From positions 20,543-84,542 of the forward strand of contig JACPUR010000003.1 of assembly GCA_016192135.1 (NCBI GenBank): DNA of 64,000 bases, read 5' to 3'. The notes beneath the pieces were generated by a model, which had not been told where the DNA came from, ran no database searches, and saw nothing but the letters and a program-made list of their open reading frames with translations. Positions 53,368-61,604 of the stretch are shown one piece after another. Made by a program: the position numbers and the translations under genes. Numbering within the stretch: the first letter of the stretch is position 1; each line of letters begins with the position of its first letter. The stretch is from Candidatus Tectomicrobia bacterium (GTDB lineage: Bacteria > UBA8248).

Positions 53368-54489
53368 ATGGCCTACCCCGGCTGCGCCACGCGGGAGGGG
53401 ACCGCCTCCTACCGGGATTCGCTCTCGGGCAGGGTGGAGCCCCGCCATTTCCGCGAGCTGCAGGATGTCTGGATGTCCTCCGTGGGCATCGGGACCTACC
53501 TGGGCGAGGCGGACGAGGCGGCCGACGCCGCCTACCGGGCCTCGGTGGCCGAGGCCGTGCGGCTCGGCTGCAACGTCATCGACACCTCCCTCAACTACCG
53601 TTTCCAGCGGAGCGAGCGCAGCATCGGGGGCGCTCTGGCGGACCTGGCCCAGACGGACGGGGCGGTGCGCGAGCAGCTCGTCATCTGCACGAAGGGCGGC
53701 TACATCCCCTTCGACGGGGCCGCCCCCCGGACGCGCGAGGAGTACGCCGGCTACCTCCAGTCCACCTACTTCGGGCCGGGCGTCTGCCGGCCGGGCGACA
53801 TCGTGGCCAATTGCCACTGCATGACGCCGGGCTTCCTGCGGCACTCGCTCGAGGCGAGCCTGCGGAACCTGGGCGTCGAGGCGGTGGACGTCTACTATGT
53901 GCACAACCCGGAATTCCAGCTCCAGGAGATCTCGCGCGAGGTGTTCCTGATGCGGCTGCGCCATGCTTTCGCCGAGCTCGAGCGGGCCGTCGAGGAGGGG
54001 AAGATCCGCTGCTACGGGACGGCCACCTGGAACGGCTACCGGGCGGACGCCTCGGCGGCCGACCACCTCTCGCTCGACGAGGTGCTCCAGGCGGCCCTGG
54101 AGGCGGGGGGGCCGGGCCACCACTTCCGGGTGGTGCAGCTCCCCTTGAACCTCGGGATGCCGGAGGCCTTCGCGAACCCCAACCAGCGCATCGGGGACCA
54201 GCGGGTCTCCTTCCTCGCGGCCGCCGCGCGCAACGGCATCACGGTCATGACGAGCGGCTCCATCCTCCAGGGCCGGGCCTCGCGCGGCCTCCCGCCCGTG
54301 GTGGGCGAGGTCTTCCCCGGCTTCGAGACCGACGCCCAGCGCGCCATCCAGTTCGCGCGCAGCACCCCGGGCGTGGGCGTGGCCCTCGTCGGGATGAGCC
54401 GCCTCGAGCACGTCCGCGAGAACCTGAAGGTGGCCGAGCGGCCCCCGGCCACCTTCGAGGAGTTCATCCGGCTGTTCCGGAAGGAATAG
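53368..54489 (+). CDS. Aldo/keto reductase family protein
   Basis: This is an NAD(P)H-dependent (alpha/beta)8 oxidoreductase of about 373 residues. The start at 53368 is preferred because GGAGGG precedes it; ATGs at 53356 and 53326 are in frame. The catalytic tetrad is visible: Asp and Tyr in [15 protein letters not shown], Lys in [13 protein letters not shown], His in [11 protein letters not shown]. An insertion after the Lys strand (about 40 residues) is longer than in typical AKRs. It is divergent from the Cox unit with 248 bp between, which must contain both promoters. Confidence 0.88.
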   Translation: MAYPGCATREGTASYRDSLSGRVEPRHFRELQDVWMSSVGIGTYLGEADEAADAAYRASVAEAVRLGCNVIDTSLNYRFQRSERSIGGALADLAQTDGAVREQLVICTKGGYIPFDGAAPRTREEYAGYLQSTYFGPGVCRPGDIVANCHCMTPGFLRHSLEASLRNLGVEAVDVYYVHNPEFQLQEISREVFLMRLRHAFAELERAVEEGKIRCYGTATWNGYRADASAADHLSLDEVLQAALEAGGPGHHFRVVQLPLNLGMPEAFANPNQRIGDQRVSFLAAAARNGITVMTSGSILQGRASRGLPPVVGEVFPGFETDAQRAIQFARSTPGVGVALVGMSRLEHVRENLKVAERPPATFEEFIRLFRKE

Positions 54490-54512
54490 GCGCCGGGGCT
54501 CGCGGCGGCTCT

Positions 54513-54579
54513 GTAGGGGCGAACCTTGTGTTCGCCCCGAACTGGATTCGGAACGGGCGATGACAAGCATCGCCCCTAC
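54513..54579. repeat. Variable-core palindrome pair (GTAGGGGC family)
   Basis: GTAGGGGCGAAC..GTTCGCCCC (54513-54538) and GGGCGATG..CATCGCCCCTAC (54555-54579) form two hairpins with outward-facing GTAGGGGC/GCCCCTAC ends. They lie between the aldo/keto reductase stop and the LVIVD gene start. Confidence 0.85.
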
Positions 54580-54677
54580 GGAAGCGTGTTCAACGCCAGG
54601 CTCTTTCGCAAACCGCTTTGCCAGGGAATCCGCAACATCTTCACATCAACGCCGCAAGGCACCATCAAGGAGAGAAC

Positions 54678-55952
54678 ATGCCCAAGCCTTGGTACCACCC
54701 GAACCCGATCCGCGGCGGCGGCAACGACCAGTACACCGGCGTCGACCACGTCCTCACCGAGCCCTGGAAGGAGGAGAAGCGCAACGTCCGCCTCGTCGCC
54801 CACTCCGAGCTGAACGGCTGGGGCGACGCCTTCCAGATCCAGGTCGGGGGCGGCATCTGCTACGTCGCGGCCTCGGGCGTGAACGGCCACGACGGGATGA
54901 CCATCCTCGACGTGAAGGACCCGAAGAACCCGAAGATCGTCAACCAGATCGTGGACACCCCCGCCGCGCGCACCCACAAGGTGCTGCGGATCAACGACCA
55001 GGTCCTCATCACCAACAGCGAGCTCCGGCCCAAGCTGCGCTCGAAGTACCCCGACGTGATCGGGGGGCTGCGCATCTTCGACAACTCGGACCCCTTCCAC
55101 CCCAAGTTCGTGAACTACGTCGAGACGGAGGGCTTCGGCATCCACCGGCCCATCTACGACCGCAAGCGCAAGCTCATGTACTCCTCCGGCTTCAAGGACG
55201 GCTTCGAGGGCAAGATCCTCCTCGTCCACGACTTCAAGGACCCCTGGAAGCCCGAGCTCATCGGCTGGGGCTGGGTGCCCGGCCAGAAGCAGGGTGAGAA
55301 GCCCTCGTGGGACCCCGGGATCGTGGGCGACGGCGCCTGGCTCCACGAGGGCAACCCCTTCGGCAACTACGTCACCGCGGGCTACTGGGACGCGGGCTTC
55401 GCCATGTTCGACCTGGCCGACCCCGCCGAGCCCAAGCTCATGTGGCGCAAGAACCCGCACGAGACCCACGGCTGGGCGGGCTGCTACCATTCCTTCCTCG
55501 TGCCCGAGGGCTCGGAGTTCGGCATCGTGACGCAGGAGACCACGACGGTGAACTGCGACCACCCGCCGGCGTTCGTCACCTTCCTCGACATGCGGAACAT
55601 CCACGAGCCCCTCGTCTGCTCGACCTTCCAGCCCTACGAGATCGACCCGGTCGAGATGCGGCCCGTGGACAAGCGCTGGTCGCGCACCGGCGCGCGCTAC
55701 GGCGCCCACAACATCTGGCTCGACATGACCAAGGACGACCTGATGTACATCTGCTGGTTCAACGCGGGCCTGCGGGTGGTGGACTGGTCCAACCCCTTCA
55801 GCCCGAAGGAAGTGGGCTACTACATCCCGGCCGGGGACAAGTTCCGGGGCTGCCCCCAGAGCAACGACGTCCAGGTGGACAAGGGCACCGGCCTCATCTA
55901 CGTGGCCGACCGCTGGGGCCTGGGGCTCCACATCCTGGAGTACACGGGGTAG
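54678..55952 (+). CDS. LVIVD-repeat beta-propeller protein
   Basis: The 424-residue protein starts at 54678 with AAGGAGAG upstream and has no signal peptide. It contains repeated short strands of the kind found in LVIVD/selenium-binding-protein-like propellers: GMTILDVKDPKNPKIVNQI, GGLRIFDNSDPFHPKFV, FAMFDLADPAEPKLM, FLDMRNIHEPLV and LRVVDWSNPFSPKEVGYY. It is also rich in His (LNGWGDAFQ, HETHGWAGCYH, GAHNIWLD), possibly a metal site. Catalytic function is unknown. A terminator follows. Confidence 0.8.
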   Translation: MPKPWYHPNPIRGGGNDQYTGVDHVLTEPWKEEKRNVRLVAHSELNGWGDAFQIQVGGGICYVAASGVNGHDGMTILDVKDPKNPKIVNQIVDTPAARTHKVLRINDQVLITNSELRPKLRSKYPDVIGGLRIFDNSDPFHPKFVNYVETEGFGIHRPIYDRKRKLMYSSGFKDGFEGKILLVHDFKDPWKPELIGWGWVPGQKQGEKPSWDPGIVGDGAWLHEGNPFGNYVTAGYWDAGFAMFDLADPAEPKLMWRKNPHETHGWAGCYHSFLVPEGSEFGIVTQETTTVNCDHPPAFVTFLDMRNIHEPLVCSTFQPYEIDPVEMRPVDKRWSRTGARYGAHNIWLDMTKDDLMYICWFNAGLRVVDWSNPFSPKEVGYYIPAGDKFRGCPQSNDVQVDKGTGLIYVADRWGLGLHILEYTG

Positions 55953-55980
55953 GCCGAGCGGGTTTTCGCGAAAGATCGGC

Positions 55981-56012
55981 GGGCGGGAGGGGGCGGCCCC
56001 TCCCGCCCGTCT
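55981..56012 (+). terminator. Rho-independent-type terminator after LVIVD gene
   Basis: GGGCGGGAGGGG (55981-55992), loop GCGG, and CCCCTCCCGCCC (55997-56008) form a perfect 12-bp stem, followed by GTCTTTG with a modest T-run. Confidence 0.8.
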
Positions 56013-56032
56013 TTGCTTGGTGTGCGCCGGAA

Positions 56033-56043
56033 TATGATATGAT
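56033..56043 (+). promoter_or_regulatory. Candidate -10 elements of the toxin-antitoxin operon
   Basis: Two overlapping TATGAT hexamers (56033-56038 and 56038-56043) lie 30-40 bp before the antitoxin ATG in a locally AT-rich patch. TTGGTG at 56017 could be a -35 at 15-bp spacing. The weak spacing suggests autoregulation typical of such operons, but no operator is proven. Confidence 0.4.
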
Positions 56044-56072
56044 TTGCGCGATCAGAGTGGAGGGCTATAGCG

Positions 56073-56264
56073 ATGCCCAGATCGGCGAAAGAGGAAATCC
56101 GGGACATCCTGGACCGGCTGCCGGATGACGCTTCCTTCGAAGATATCCAATACCATATCTACGTTTGCCAAAAGATCGAGAGGGGCCTGGAAGACGCCAG
56201 GGAGGGCCGGACATTGTCGCAGGCCCAAGCAGAGGAAAGCCTGGCCCGATGGCTCGGGAGATAG
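56073..56264 (+). CDS. Antitoxin of a type II RelE/ParE pair
   Basis: This 63-residue acidic protein (MPRSAKEEIRDILDRLPDDA) has a predicted helical C-terminus, ERGLEDAREGRTLSQAQAEE, which is common in antitoxins partnered with ParE/RelE toxins. GGAGGG lies upstream. The 3' end overlaps the toxin gene by 16 bp, so the antitoxin is made first and the toxin is coupled. The N-terminal half probably provides DNA binding or dimerisation, but no known fold is obvious. Confidence 0.85.
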   Translation: MPRSAKEEIRDILDRLPDDASFEDIQYHIYVCQKIERGLEDAREGRTLSQAQAEESLARWLGR

Positions 56265-56536
56265 TCTGGACCCAGGCCGCCCGCCGCGATTTGGAATCTG
56301 TCGCCGAATACATCGCCCGAGACTCAATGGCTTATGCATCTACCTTCGTCCAGGAGGTGATCCATGCCTCCCGTTCGCTTGCGGATTTCGCCGACCGGGG
56401 ACAGATAGTTTCCGAATTTGATGACGAAACTTTGCGGGAGCTTCTGATTCGCTCTTATCGTCTTATCTATCTGGTTGCTGACGATAAAGTGCTCGTCCTG
56501 AGCCTCATCCATGGGGCCAGGCGAAAAAATAGATAG
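56249..56536 (+). CDS. RelE/ParE-family toxin
   Basis: This 95-residue basic toxin begins MAREIVWTQAARRDLESVAEYIARDS, the typical ParE N-terminal helix pair, and ends with ELLIRSYRLIYLVADDKVLVLSLIHGARR, matching the conserved Y-R-x-I-Y and V-x-H-x-R-R end of the family. Whether it blocks gyrase (ParE) or cleaves mRNA (RelE) cannot be decided from sequence. It is intact, and its stop lies 10 bp before the next gene. Confidence 0.92.
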   Translation: MAREIVWTQAARRDLESVAEYIARDSMAYASTFVQEVIHASRSLADFADRGQIVSEFDDETLRELLIRSYRLIYLVADDKVLVLSLIHGARRKNR

Positions 56537-56545
56537 AGCCCTCCC

Positions 56546-58123
56546 ATGCCACCCCCCACCAAGCGCGCCCGCTACGACGCCGTCGTCGCCGGGGGCGGCC
56601 ACAACGGCCTGGTGGCCGCCGCCTACCTGGCGGGGGCGGGCCTCTCCGTCCTGGTCCTGGAGCGCCGGGAGCGGACGGGCGGGGCCGCCGTCTCGGAGCG
56701 CCTGTTCCCCGGCTTCGAGGCGGAGCTTTCGCCCTACGCCTACCTCGTGAGCCTCTTCCCCCGGAAGATCGCGGAGGACCTCGGGCTCCGCTTCGAGATG
56801 CGCCGGCGCCGCGTCGCCTCCTGCACCCCCTATGAGCGGGAGGGCCGCCGGGGGGCCCTCCTCATCAGCAACGAGGACGAGAGGATCACCGAGGCCTCCT
56901 TCCGCGCCCTGCCGGACGGGAAGGAGGAATACGCCGGCTTCCGCCGGCTCCAGGCCCTCGCCCGGGCCGCGGCGGAGCGGCTGTGGCCCACCCTCCTCGG
57001 GCCGCTCCCCTCCCGGGAGGAGATGAGGGCGCGCTTCCGGGGGCAAGAAGCCGCCTGGGACTTCCTCTTCGAGCGGCCCCTGGGCGAGGGGATCGAGCGC
57101 CACCTGCGGGACGACCTGGTGCGCGGCCTCGTCTTCACGGACGCGACCATCGGGGTGCTGGCCGACCCGCACGACCCGGGCCTCCTTCAGAACCGCACCT
57201 TCCTCTACCACGCGATCGGGAACGGCACGGGGGACTGGTGCGTCCCCGTGGGGGGGATGGGGCGGCTCACGGGGGAGCTCGCGGCCCGGGCGCTCGCGAG
57301 CGGGGCGGAGATCCTCACCGGGGCGGAGGTGACGGGCATCGAGCCCGAGACGGGAGGCGCGGGGGTGAGGTTCCGACACGCGGGGGAAGATCACGCGGCG
57401 GGCGCCCGGTGGGCGCTCGTGAACCTGGCCCCCCGGGAGCTCGCCCGGGTCCTGCCCGGCTACCGCGAGCCCTGGGAGCCCGAGGAGGGGGCCTTCCTCA
57501 AGATCAACATGCTCCTGGAGCGGCTCCCCCGCCTGAAGGGGGGCGTCGGCCCGGCGGACGCCTTCCGGGGCACCTTCCACGCGGAGGAGGGCTACGCGAA
57601 CATCCGCCTCGCCAACGCCGGGGCGCGGGGGGGCGCCTTCCCCTCGGCCCCGCCCGTGGAAGTTTACTGCCACACCCTGACCGACCCCTCCATCCTCTCG
57701 CCGGAGCTTGCCGCCCGGGGCTGCCACAGCCTGGGCCTCTTCGGCCTGGCCGCGCCCCACGGGCTCTTCCTGGAGCGGAACGAGGCGGCCAAGGCGGAGC
57801 AGGCGGGGCGCTGTCTCGCCTCGCTCGAGGCGCACCTGGAGGAGCCGCTCGGGGATTGCCTCCTGCGCGGCGCGGACGGCCGCCCCTGCGTCGAGGTCAA
57901 GAGCCCCCTGGACGTGGAGCGCGAGCTGGGGATGCCTTTGGGGAACATCTTCCACGGCCGCCTGGCCTGGCCCTTCGCCGAGCGGGAGGAGGAGGGGGGG
58001 GCGTGGGGGGTGGAGACGGGCGTTGGGCGCGTCCTCCTCTGCGGCTCGGGGGCGAGGAGGGGCGGCTGCGTGAGCGGCATCCCGGGCCACAACGCGGCCA
58101 TGAAGGTGCTGGGGAGGGGATGA
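56546..58123 (+). CDS. Phytoene dehydrogenase-like FAD/NAD(P) oxidoreductase
   Basis: This is a 525-residue flavoprotein. The N-terminal dinucleotide motif is YDAVVAGGGHNGLVAAAYL followed by LVLERRERTGGAAVSE. The middle has GGMGRLTGELAARALASGAEI, a substrate-domain hallmark of the carotenoid desaturase/retinol saturase family, and the C-terminal FAD motif is VLLCGSGARRGGCVSGIPGHNAA. Members reduce or desaturate polyenes and related compounds, and no carotenoid genes are nearby, so the substrate is open. The start has only a weak ribosome-binding site. Confidence 0.88.
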   Translation: MPPPTKRARYDAVVAGGGHNGLVAAAYLAGAGLSVLVLERRERTGGAAVSERLFPGFEAELSPYAYLVSLFPRKIAEDLGLRFEMRRRRVASCTPYEREGRRGALLISNEDERITEASFRALPDGKEEYAGFRRLQALARAAAERLWPTLLGPLPSREEMRARFRGQEAAWDFLFERPLGEGIERHLRDDLVRGLVFTDATIGVLADPHDPGLLQNRTFLYHAIGNGTGDWCVPVGGMGRLTGELAARALASGAEILTGAEVTGIEPETGGAGVRFRHAGEDHAAGARWALVNLAPRELARVLPGYREPWEPEEGAFLKINMLLERLPRLKGGVGPADAFRGTFHAEEGYANIRLANAGARGGAFPSAPPVEVYCHTLTDPSILSPELAARGCHSLGLFGLAAPHGLFLERNEAAKAEQAGRCLASLEAHLEEPLGDCLLRGADGRPCVEVKSPLDVERELGMPLGNIFHGRLAWPFAEREEEGGAWGVETGVGRVLLCGSGARRGGCVSGIPGHNAAMKVLGRG

Positions 58124-58142
58124 TTATTGGTTGGTTTTGGAT

Positions 58143-58216
58143 GTCATCCTGAGCGAAGCGAAGGATATCGGTTTTAACACCGAGATTCTTCGCTCCCTAT
58201 GGTCGCTCAGAATGAC
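58143..58216. repeat. GTCATCCTGAG inverted-repeat element, copy 3
   Basis: This 74-bp element has GTCATCCTGAGCGAAGCGAA at the left and CTCAGAATGAC at the right, with ATCGGTTTTAACACCGAGAT in the middle. It is shorter and more diverged at the right arm than copies 1 and 2. It fills the 110-bp gap between two convergent genes. Confidence 0.85.
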
Positions 58217-58233
58217 ATCTTTGGTTGCCTGAT

Positions 58234-60153
58234 TTACTCCGTCACCTCCGCCGGGCTCTCCTTGGGGTACCCCAGCCCGTGGAGGGCCTGGGCGATCTCG
58301 GCGAGGATGACGGGGTCGTCGATGGTGGCGGGGATGGCGTAGCGCTTCCCGTCGGCGATCCGGGCCATGGTCCCGCGCAGGATCTTGCCCGAACGCGTCT
58401 TGGGGAGCCGCGCCACCACGGCGGCCTGCTTGAACGAGGCGACGGGCCCGATGCGCTCGCGCACCATGCGCACCACCTCGCCCGCGATCTCGGTCTTCTC
58501 CTTGTGGACCCCCGCCTTCAGGACGAGAAAGCCCACGGGCACCTGCCCCTTCAGCTCGTCCGCCGCCCCGATGACGGCGCACTCGGCCACGTCGGGGTGG
58601 GAGGAGAGCACCTCCTCCATCGCCCCGGTCGAGAGCCGGTGGCCCGCCACGTTGATGATGTCGTCGGTGCGCCCCATCACGTAGAAGTAGCCGTCCTCGT
58701 CGAAGTAGCCGGCGTCGCCCGTCTTGTAGTAGCCCGGGTACTCGCTCAGGTAGGCGTCGATGAAGCGCTGGTCAGCGTTCCAGAGCGTCGGGAAGCAGCC
58801 CGGCGGGAGGGGCAGCCGGACCGTGATGGCCCCCATCTGCCCGGGCTTGGCGGGCCGGCACTCCCGGTCCAGCACGTGGAAGTCGTAGCCCGGCACCGGC
58901 TTGGTCGGGGAGCCGTGCTTGACGGGCAGGGGCTCGATACCCACGCAGTTGGCGAGCATGGGCCAGCCGGACTCGGTCTGCCAGTAGTGGTCGATGACGG
59001 GGACCTTCACGTTCCGCTCGGCCCACTGGACGGTGTCGGGGTCCGAGCGCTCCCCGGCCAGGAAGAGGGTGCGGAAGCCGCTCAGGTCGTGCCGCTTCAT
59101 CAATTCGGCGTCCGGGTCGTCGCGCTTGATGGCCCGGAAGGCGGTGGGGGCGGTGAAGAGCACCTTCACCCCGTGCTGGGCGATGACGCGCCAGTAGACG
59201 CCCGCGTCGGGGGTGCCGACGGGCTTCCCCTCGAAGAGGATGGTGGTGCAGCCGTGGAGCAGGGGGCCGTAGACGATGTAAGAGTGTCCCACCACCCAGC
59301 CCACGTCCGAGGCCGCCCAGTACACCTCCCCCGGGTCCACCCCGTAGACGTGCTTCATGGACCACTTGAGGGCCACCATGTGGCCGCCGTTGTCCCGCAC
59401 GATGCCCTTGGGCTCGGCCGTCGTGCCCGAGGTGTAGAGGATGTAAAGAGGGTCCGTCGCGCCCACGGGGACGCACCCGGCGGGAGAGGCGGCCGCCATG
59501 GCCTCCTCCCAGTCCGCGTCCCGGCCCGGCGTCAGCTCCGCCCGGAACTGGGGGCGCTGGAGGATGATGCAGCCCGAGGGCTTGAACTTCGCCAGCTCGA
59601 TGGCCTTGTCCAGCAGGGGCTTGTAGGGGATGACGCCCGCGGGCTCGATGCCGCACGAGCCCGAGACGATGACCTTGGGACGGGCGTCGTCGATGCGGGT
59701 GGCCAGCTCGTTCGCGGCGAAGCCCCCGAACACCACCGAGTGGACGGCCCCCAGGCGCGCGCAGGCCAGCATGGCGACCACCGCCTCGGGCACCATCGGC
59801 ATGTAGAGGATGACCCGGTCGCCCTTGCCCACTCCGCGCGCCCGGAGTGCCCCCGCGAAGCGCGCCACGGCATGGAGCAGCTCCCGGTAGGTGAAGGTAC
59901 GCACCGTGCCGGTGACCGGGCTGTCGTAGACGAGGGCGGGCTGCTCCCCCCGGCCCGCCTCCACGTGGCGGTCGAGGGCGTTGTAGCAGGTGTTCGTCAC
60001 GCCCCCCGCGAACCAGCGGTAGAAGGGCGGGTTCGTGTCGTCGAGGACCCTCTCCCAGGGCTTCTCCCAGTGGATCTCCCGGGCCGCCTCCGACCAGAAG
60101 GCCTCCTTCTCCCGGAGGGAGCGGCGGTGCGCGTCCTCGTAGCGGGCGGTCAT
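58234..60153 (-). CDS. prpE: Propionyl-CoA synthetase-like acyl-CoA ligase
   Basis: This 639-residue AMP-forming synthetase has the start at 60153 with AAGGAG upstream. It shows FAGGVTNTCYNALDRHVEAG near the N-terminus, the phosphate loop ILYTSGTTAEPKGIVRDNGGH (the RDNGGH ending is typical of PrpE rather than Acs), ASDVGWVVGHSYIVYGPL, YWQTESGWPM, TGDAGYFDEDGYFYVMGRTDD, and the acetylatable Lys in LPKTRSGKILRGTM. Propionate is therefore a more likely substrate than acetate, though related short acids are possible. The 10-bp repeats at 60301 and 60581 lie in its upstream region. Confidence 0.9.
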   Translation of the reverse strand: MTARYEDAHRRSLREKEAFWSEAAREIHWEKPWERVLDDTNPPFYRWFAGGVTNTCYNALDRHVEAGRGEQPALVYDSPVTGTVRTFTYRELLHAVARFAGALRARGVGKGDRVILYMPMVPEAVVAMLACARLGAVHSVVFGGFAANELATRIDDARPKVIVSGSCGIEPAGVIPYKPLLDKAIELAKFKPSGCIILQRPQFRAELTPGRDADWEEAMAAASPAGCVPVGATDPLYILYTSGTTAEPKGIVRDNGGHMVALKWSMKHVYGVDPGEVYWAASDVGWVVGHSYIVYGPLLHGCTTILFEGKPVGTPDAGVYWRVIAQHGVKVLFTAPTAFRAIKRDDPDAELMKRHDLSGFRTLFLAGERSDPDTVQWAERNVKVPVIDHYWQTESGWPMLANCVGIEPLPVKHGSPTKPVPGYDFHVLDRECRPAKPGQMGAITVRLPLPPGCFPTLWNADQRFIDAYLSEYPGYYKTGDAGYFDEDGYFYVMGRTDDIINVAGHRLSTGAMEEVLSSHPDVAECAVIGAADELKGQVPVGFLVLKAGVHKEKTEIAGEVVRMVRERIGPVASFKQAAVVARLPKTRSGKILRGTMARIADGKRYAIPATIDDPVILAEIAQALHGLGYPKESPAEVTE

Positions 60154-60300
60154 GCTCGCTCCTTTCATGAGAGGGCGCGGGGACGGCCCCCGGGACCGGA
60201 ACATCTCTCGGCGTTTTTCGTTGGGAGGACTATACCAAACCGGGCCGGGGCCGGGCGAGGCACGGCCCTCCCCTTCCTCTCGAAGCCTCGCGCGCGCGTA

Positions 60301-60620
60301 AAAAATATCCCTGAATAAGCCTGAATATCCCTTAATATCCCTGAAAACCCCTGAAAACGCGCCAGCCGGTGGTTTCGTACGCCGCGCCACATGGGGGGCG
60401 AAAGGCGCACTCCTTTGGCATCGTCTCCAATAGTCCGCACTTTTGCGGCGCCTCCTGCCTTCATCCCCGTCGGTATTCCATCCATCGGACCGGCCTGCCT
60501 CCGGCGCGGGAGGGGTGCCGCTCCGCCCGGCGGCGGGCGCACGGCCCCGGAGGCCAATCTGGGGCGGGGGAGGGGAAAAGCCGTTACCGCAAATGACCGC
60601 AAATGACAGCAATTTCGCGA
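60301..60620. repeat. 10-bp-period repeat clusters upstream of prpE
   Basis: The 594-bp gap 60154-60747 has no gene. At 60301-60360 six tandem units read AAAAAATATC, CCTGAATAAG, CCTGAATATC, CCTTAATATC, CCTGAAAACC, CCTGAAAACG. At 60581-60620 four units read CCGTTACCGC, AAATGACCGC, AAATGACAGC, AATTTCGCGA. The second cluster shares ACCGCAAATGAC and CAATTTCGCG with 48226-48249. The spacing of 10 bp is exact within each cluster. Confidence 0.8.
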
Positions 60621-60747
60621 TCGGGGGGATTTTTTTGCGGAAAGGAGGGCTTCGCCGGCGCGGGCGAGGGCAGGAGGGCCGGAGGAGCCGGTATTCAGGG
60701 CGCTCCGTTGCTCCCTCCCGCCCCTCCGCCTATCATGCTCGCCGCAT

Positions 60748-60833
60748 GCCCGGGTGGCGGAACGGCAGACGCAAGGGACTTAAAATCCCTCGGGCTCCGG
60801 CCCGTGCGGGTTCGACTCCCGCCCCGGGCACCA
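60748..60833 (+). tRNA. tRNA-Leu (UAA)
   Basis: The 86-nt gene has GCCCGGG / CCCGGGC acceptor arms, anticodon TAA in loop CTTAAAA, a long variable arm (CTCGGGCTCCGGCCCGTGC) typical of tRNA-Leu, the TTCGACT T-loop, and encoded CCA at the end. It reads UUA and UUG, which are rare in this GC-rich sequence. Two toxin-like genes on the opposite strand end 21 bp beyond it. Confidence 0.97.
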
Positions 60834-60853
60834 GGGAATCCCCCTCCGCCGTC

Positions 60854-61249
60854 CTACGTGAGTCCCGCCTGTTCGCCGCCGCCTCCGCCCACTGGCAACT
60901 CTCGAATTCGGTAACGCCCCTCCTCGGCCACGACGACGCTTCCACGCTCCAAAGCCTCGGGCGAGCTTTCCAAGAGGCGGGAGAGGCGTTCAATCACATG
61001 AGAAGCGCGGGTATTGTGGAGGCGGAAAATGACGACGCCGATGCGCCGCCCGCGGGCGAGGGCGGCGATTTCGCCAAAATCGAGGTCAAAAGTGAGGAGA
61101 ATCCGGTTCTCGGAAACGGCTCGGGAAAAAACCTCTTCGTCGGGGGCGCGCTGCATTCCCATGTCGCGCAGGTGGGCCGCATCGTGGCCGTGCTCCCGGA
61201 GCCAGCGGACGACACGCCCATCCACGCCCATGTCGGCGAGAAAGCGCAC
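60854..61249 (-). CDS. DUF5615 PIN-like toxin
   Basis: This 131-residue PIN-fold-like protein has acidic residues in FLADMGVDGRVVRWLREHGHD and ILLTFDLDFGEIAALARG, typical of the DUF5615 family, which accompanies DUF433 antitoxins. The last 25 residues (LPVGGGGGEQAGLT) are low complexity. It starts eight bases after the antitoxin stop. Such proteins are assumed to be RNases. It sits against the tRNA-Leu gene. Confidence 0.9.
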   Translation of the reverse strand: MRFLADMGVDGRVVRWLREHGHDAAHLRDMGMQRAPDEEVFSRAVSENRILLTFDLDFGEIAALARGRRIGVVIFRLHNTRASHVIERLSRLLESSPEALERGSVVVAEEGRYRIRELPVGGGGGEQAGLT

Positions 61250-61257
61250 TCGGCCCC

Positions 61258-61473
61258 CTATGAGATATGGACTTGTTCCTGGGTGAGCCAGGCGGCGTAT
61301 TCAACCGCCTGCTGGATGTCCTCGCGTTCCAGGTCGGGATAGCCTTCCAGGATCTCCTCGAAGGTGGCCCCGTGGGCAATCTGGCCGACGATGACGGAGA
61401 CAGGAATCCGCATCCCGCGTATGCAGGCTTTCCCGCCCAGGATTTTCGGGTCGAAGGTGATGCGCTCGAACAT
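61258..61473 (-). CDS. DUF433 antitoxin
   Basis: This 71-residue protein has FDPKILGGKACIRGMRIPVS and GATFEEILEGYPDLEREDIQ, a complete DUF433 domain with its winged-helix-like core. AAGGAGG lies upstream. It is the first gene of the pair with the DUF5615 protein, and this gene order is the standard one. It probably neutralises the toxin and autoregulates the operon. Confidence 0.93.
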   Translation of the reverse strand: MFERITFDPKILGGKACIRGMRIPVSVIVGQIAHGATFEEILEGYPDLEREDIQQAVEYAAWLTQEQVHIS

Positions 61474-61604
61474 CGCCCTTTTCCTCCTTGCCCAATTCTA
61501 CATCAGGCTTCCCGAATGGCGAAATTGCGGAAAAAGGCGGGCCCCAATCCTGGAGCCCGCCTCTTCTTGCGAAGCTTCCGCGCGGCCTGACCGCCAGCCT
61601 CCCT

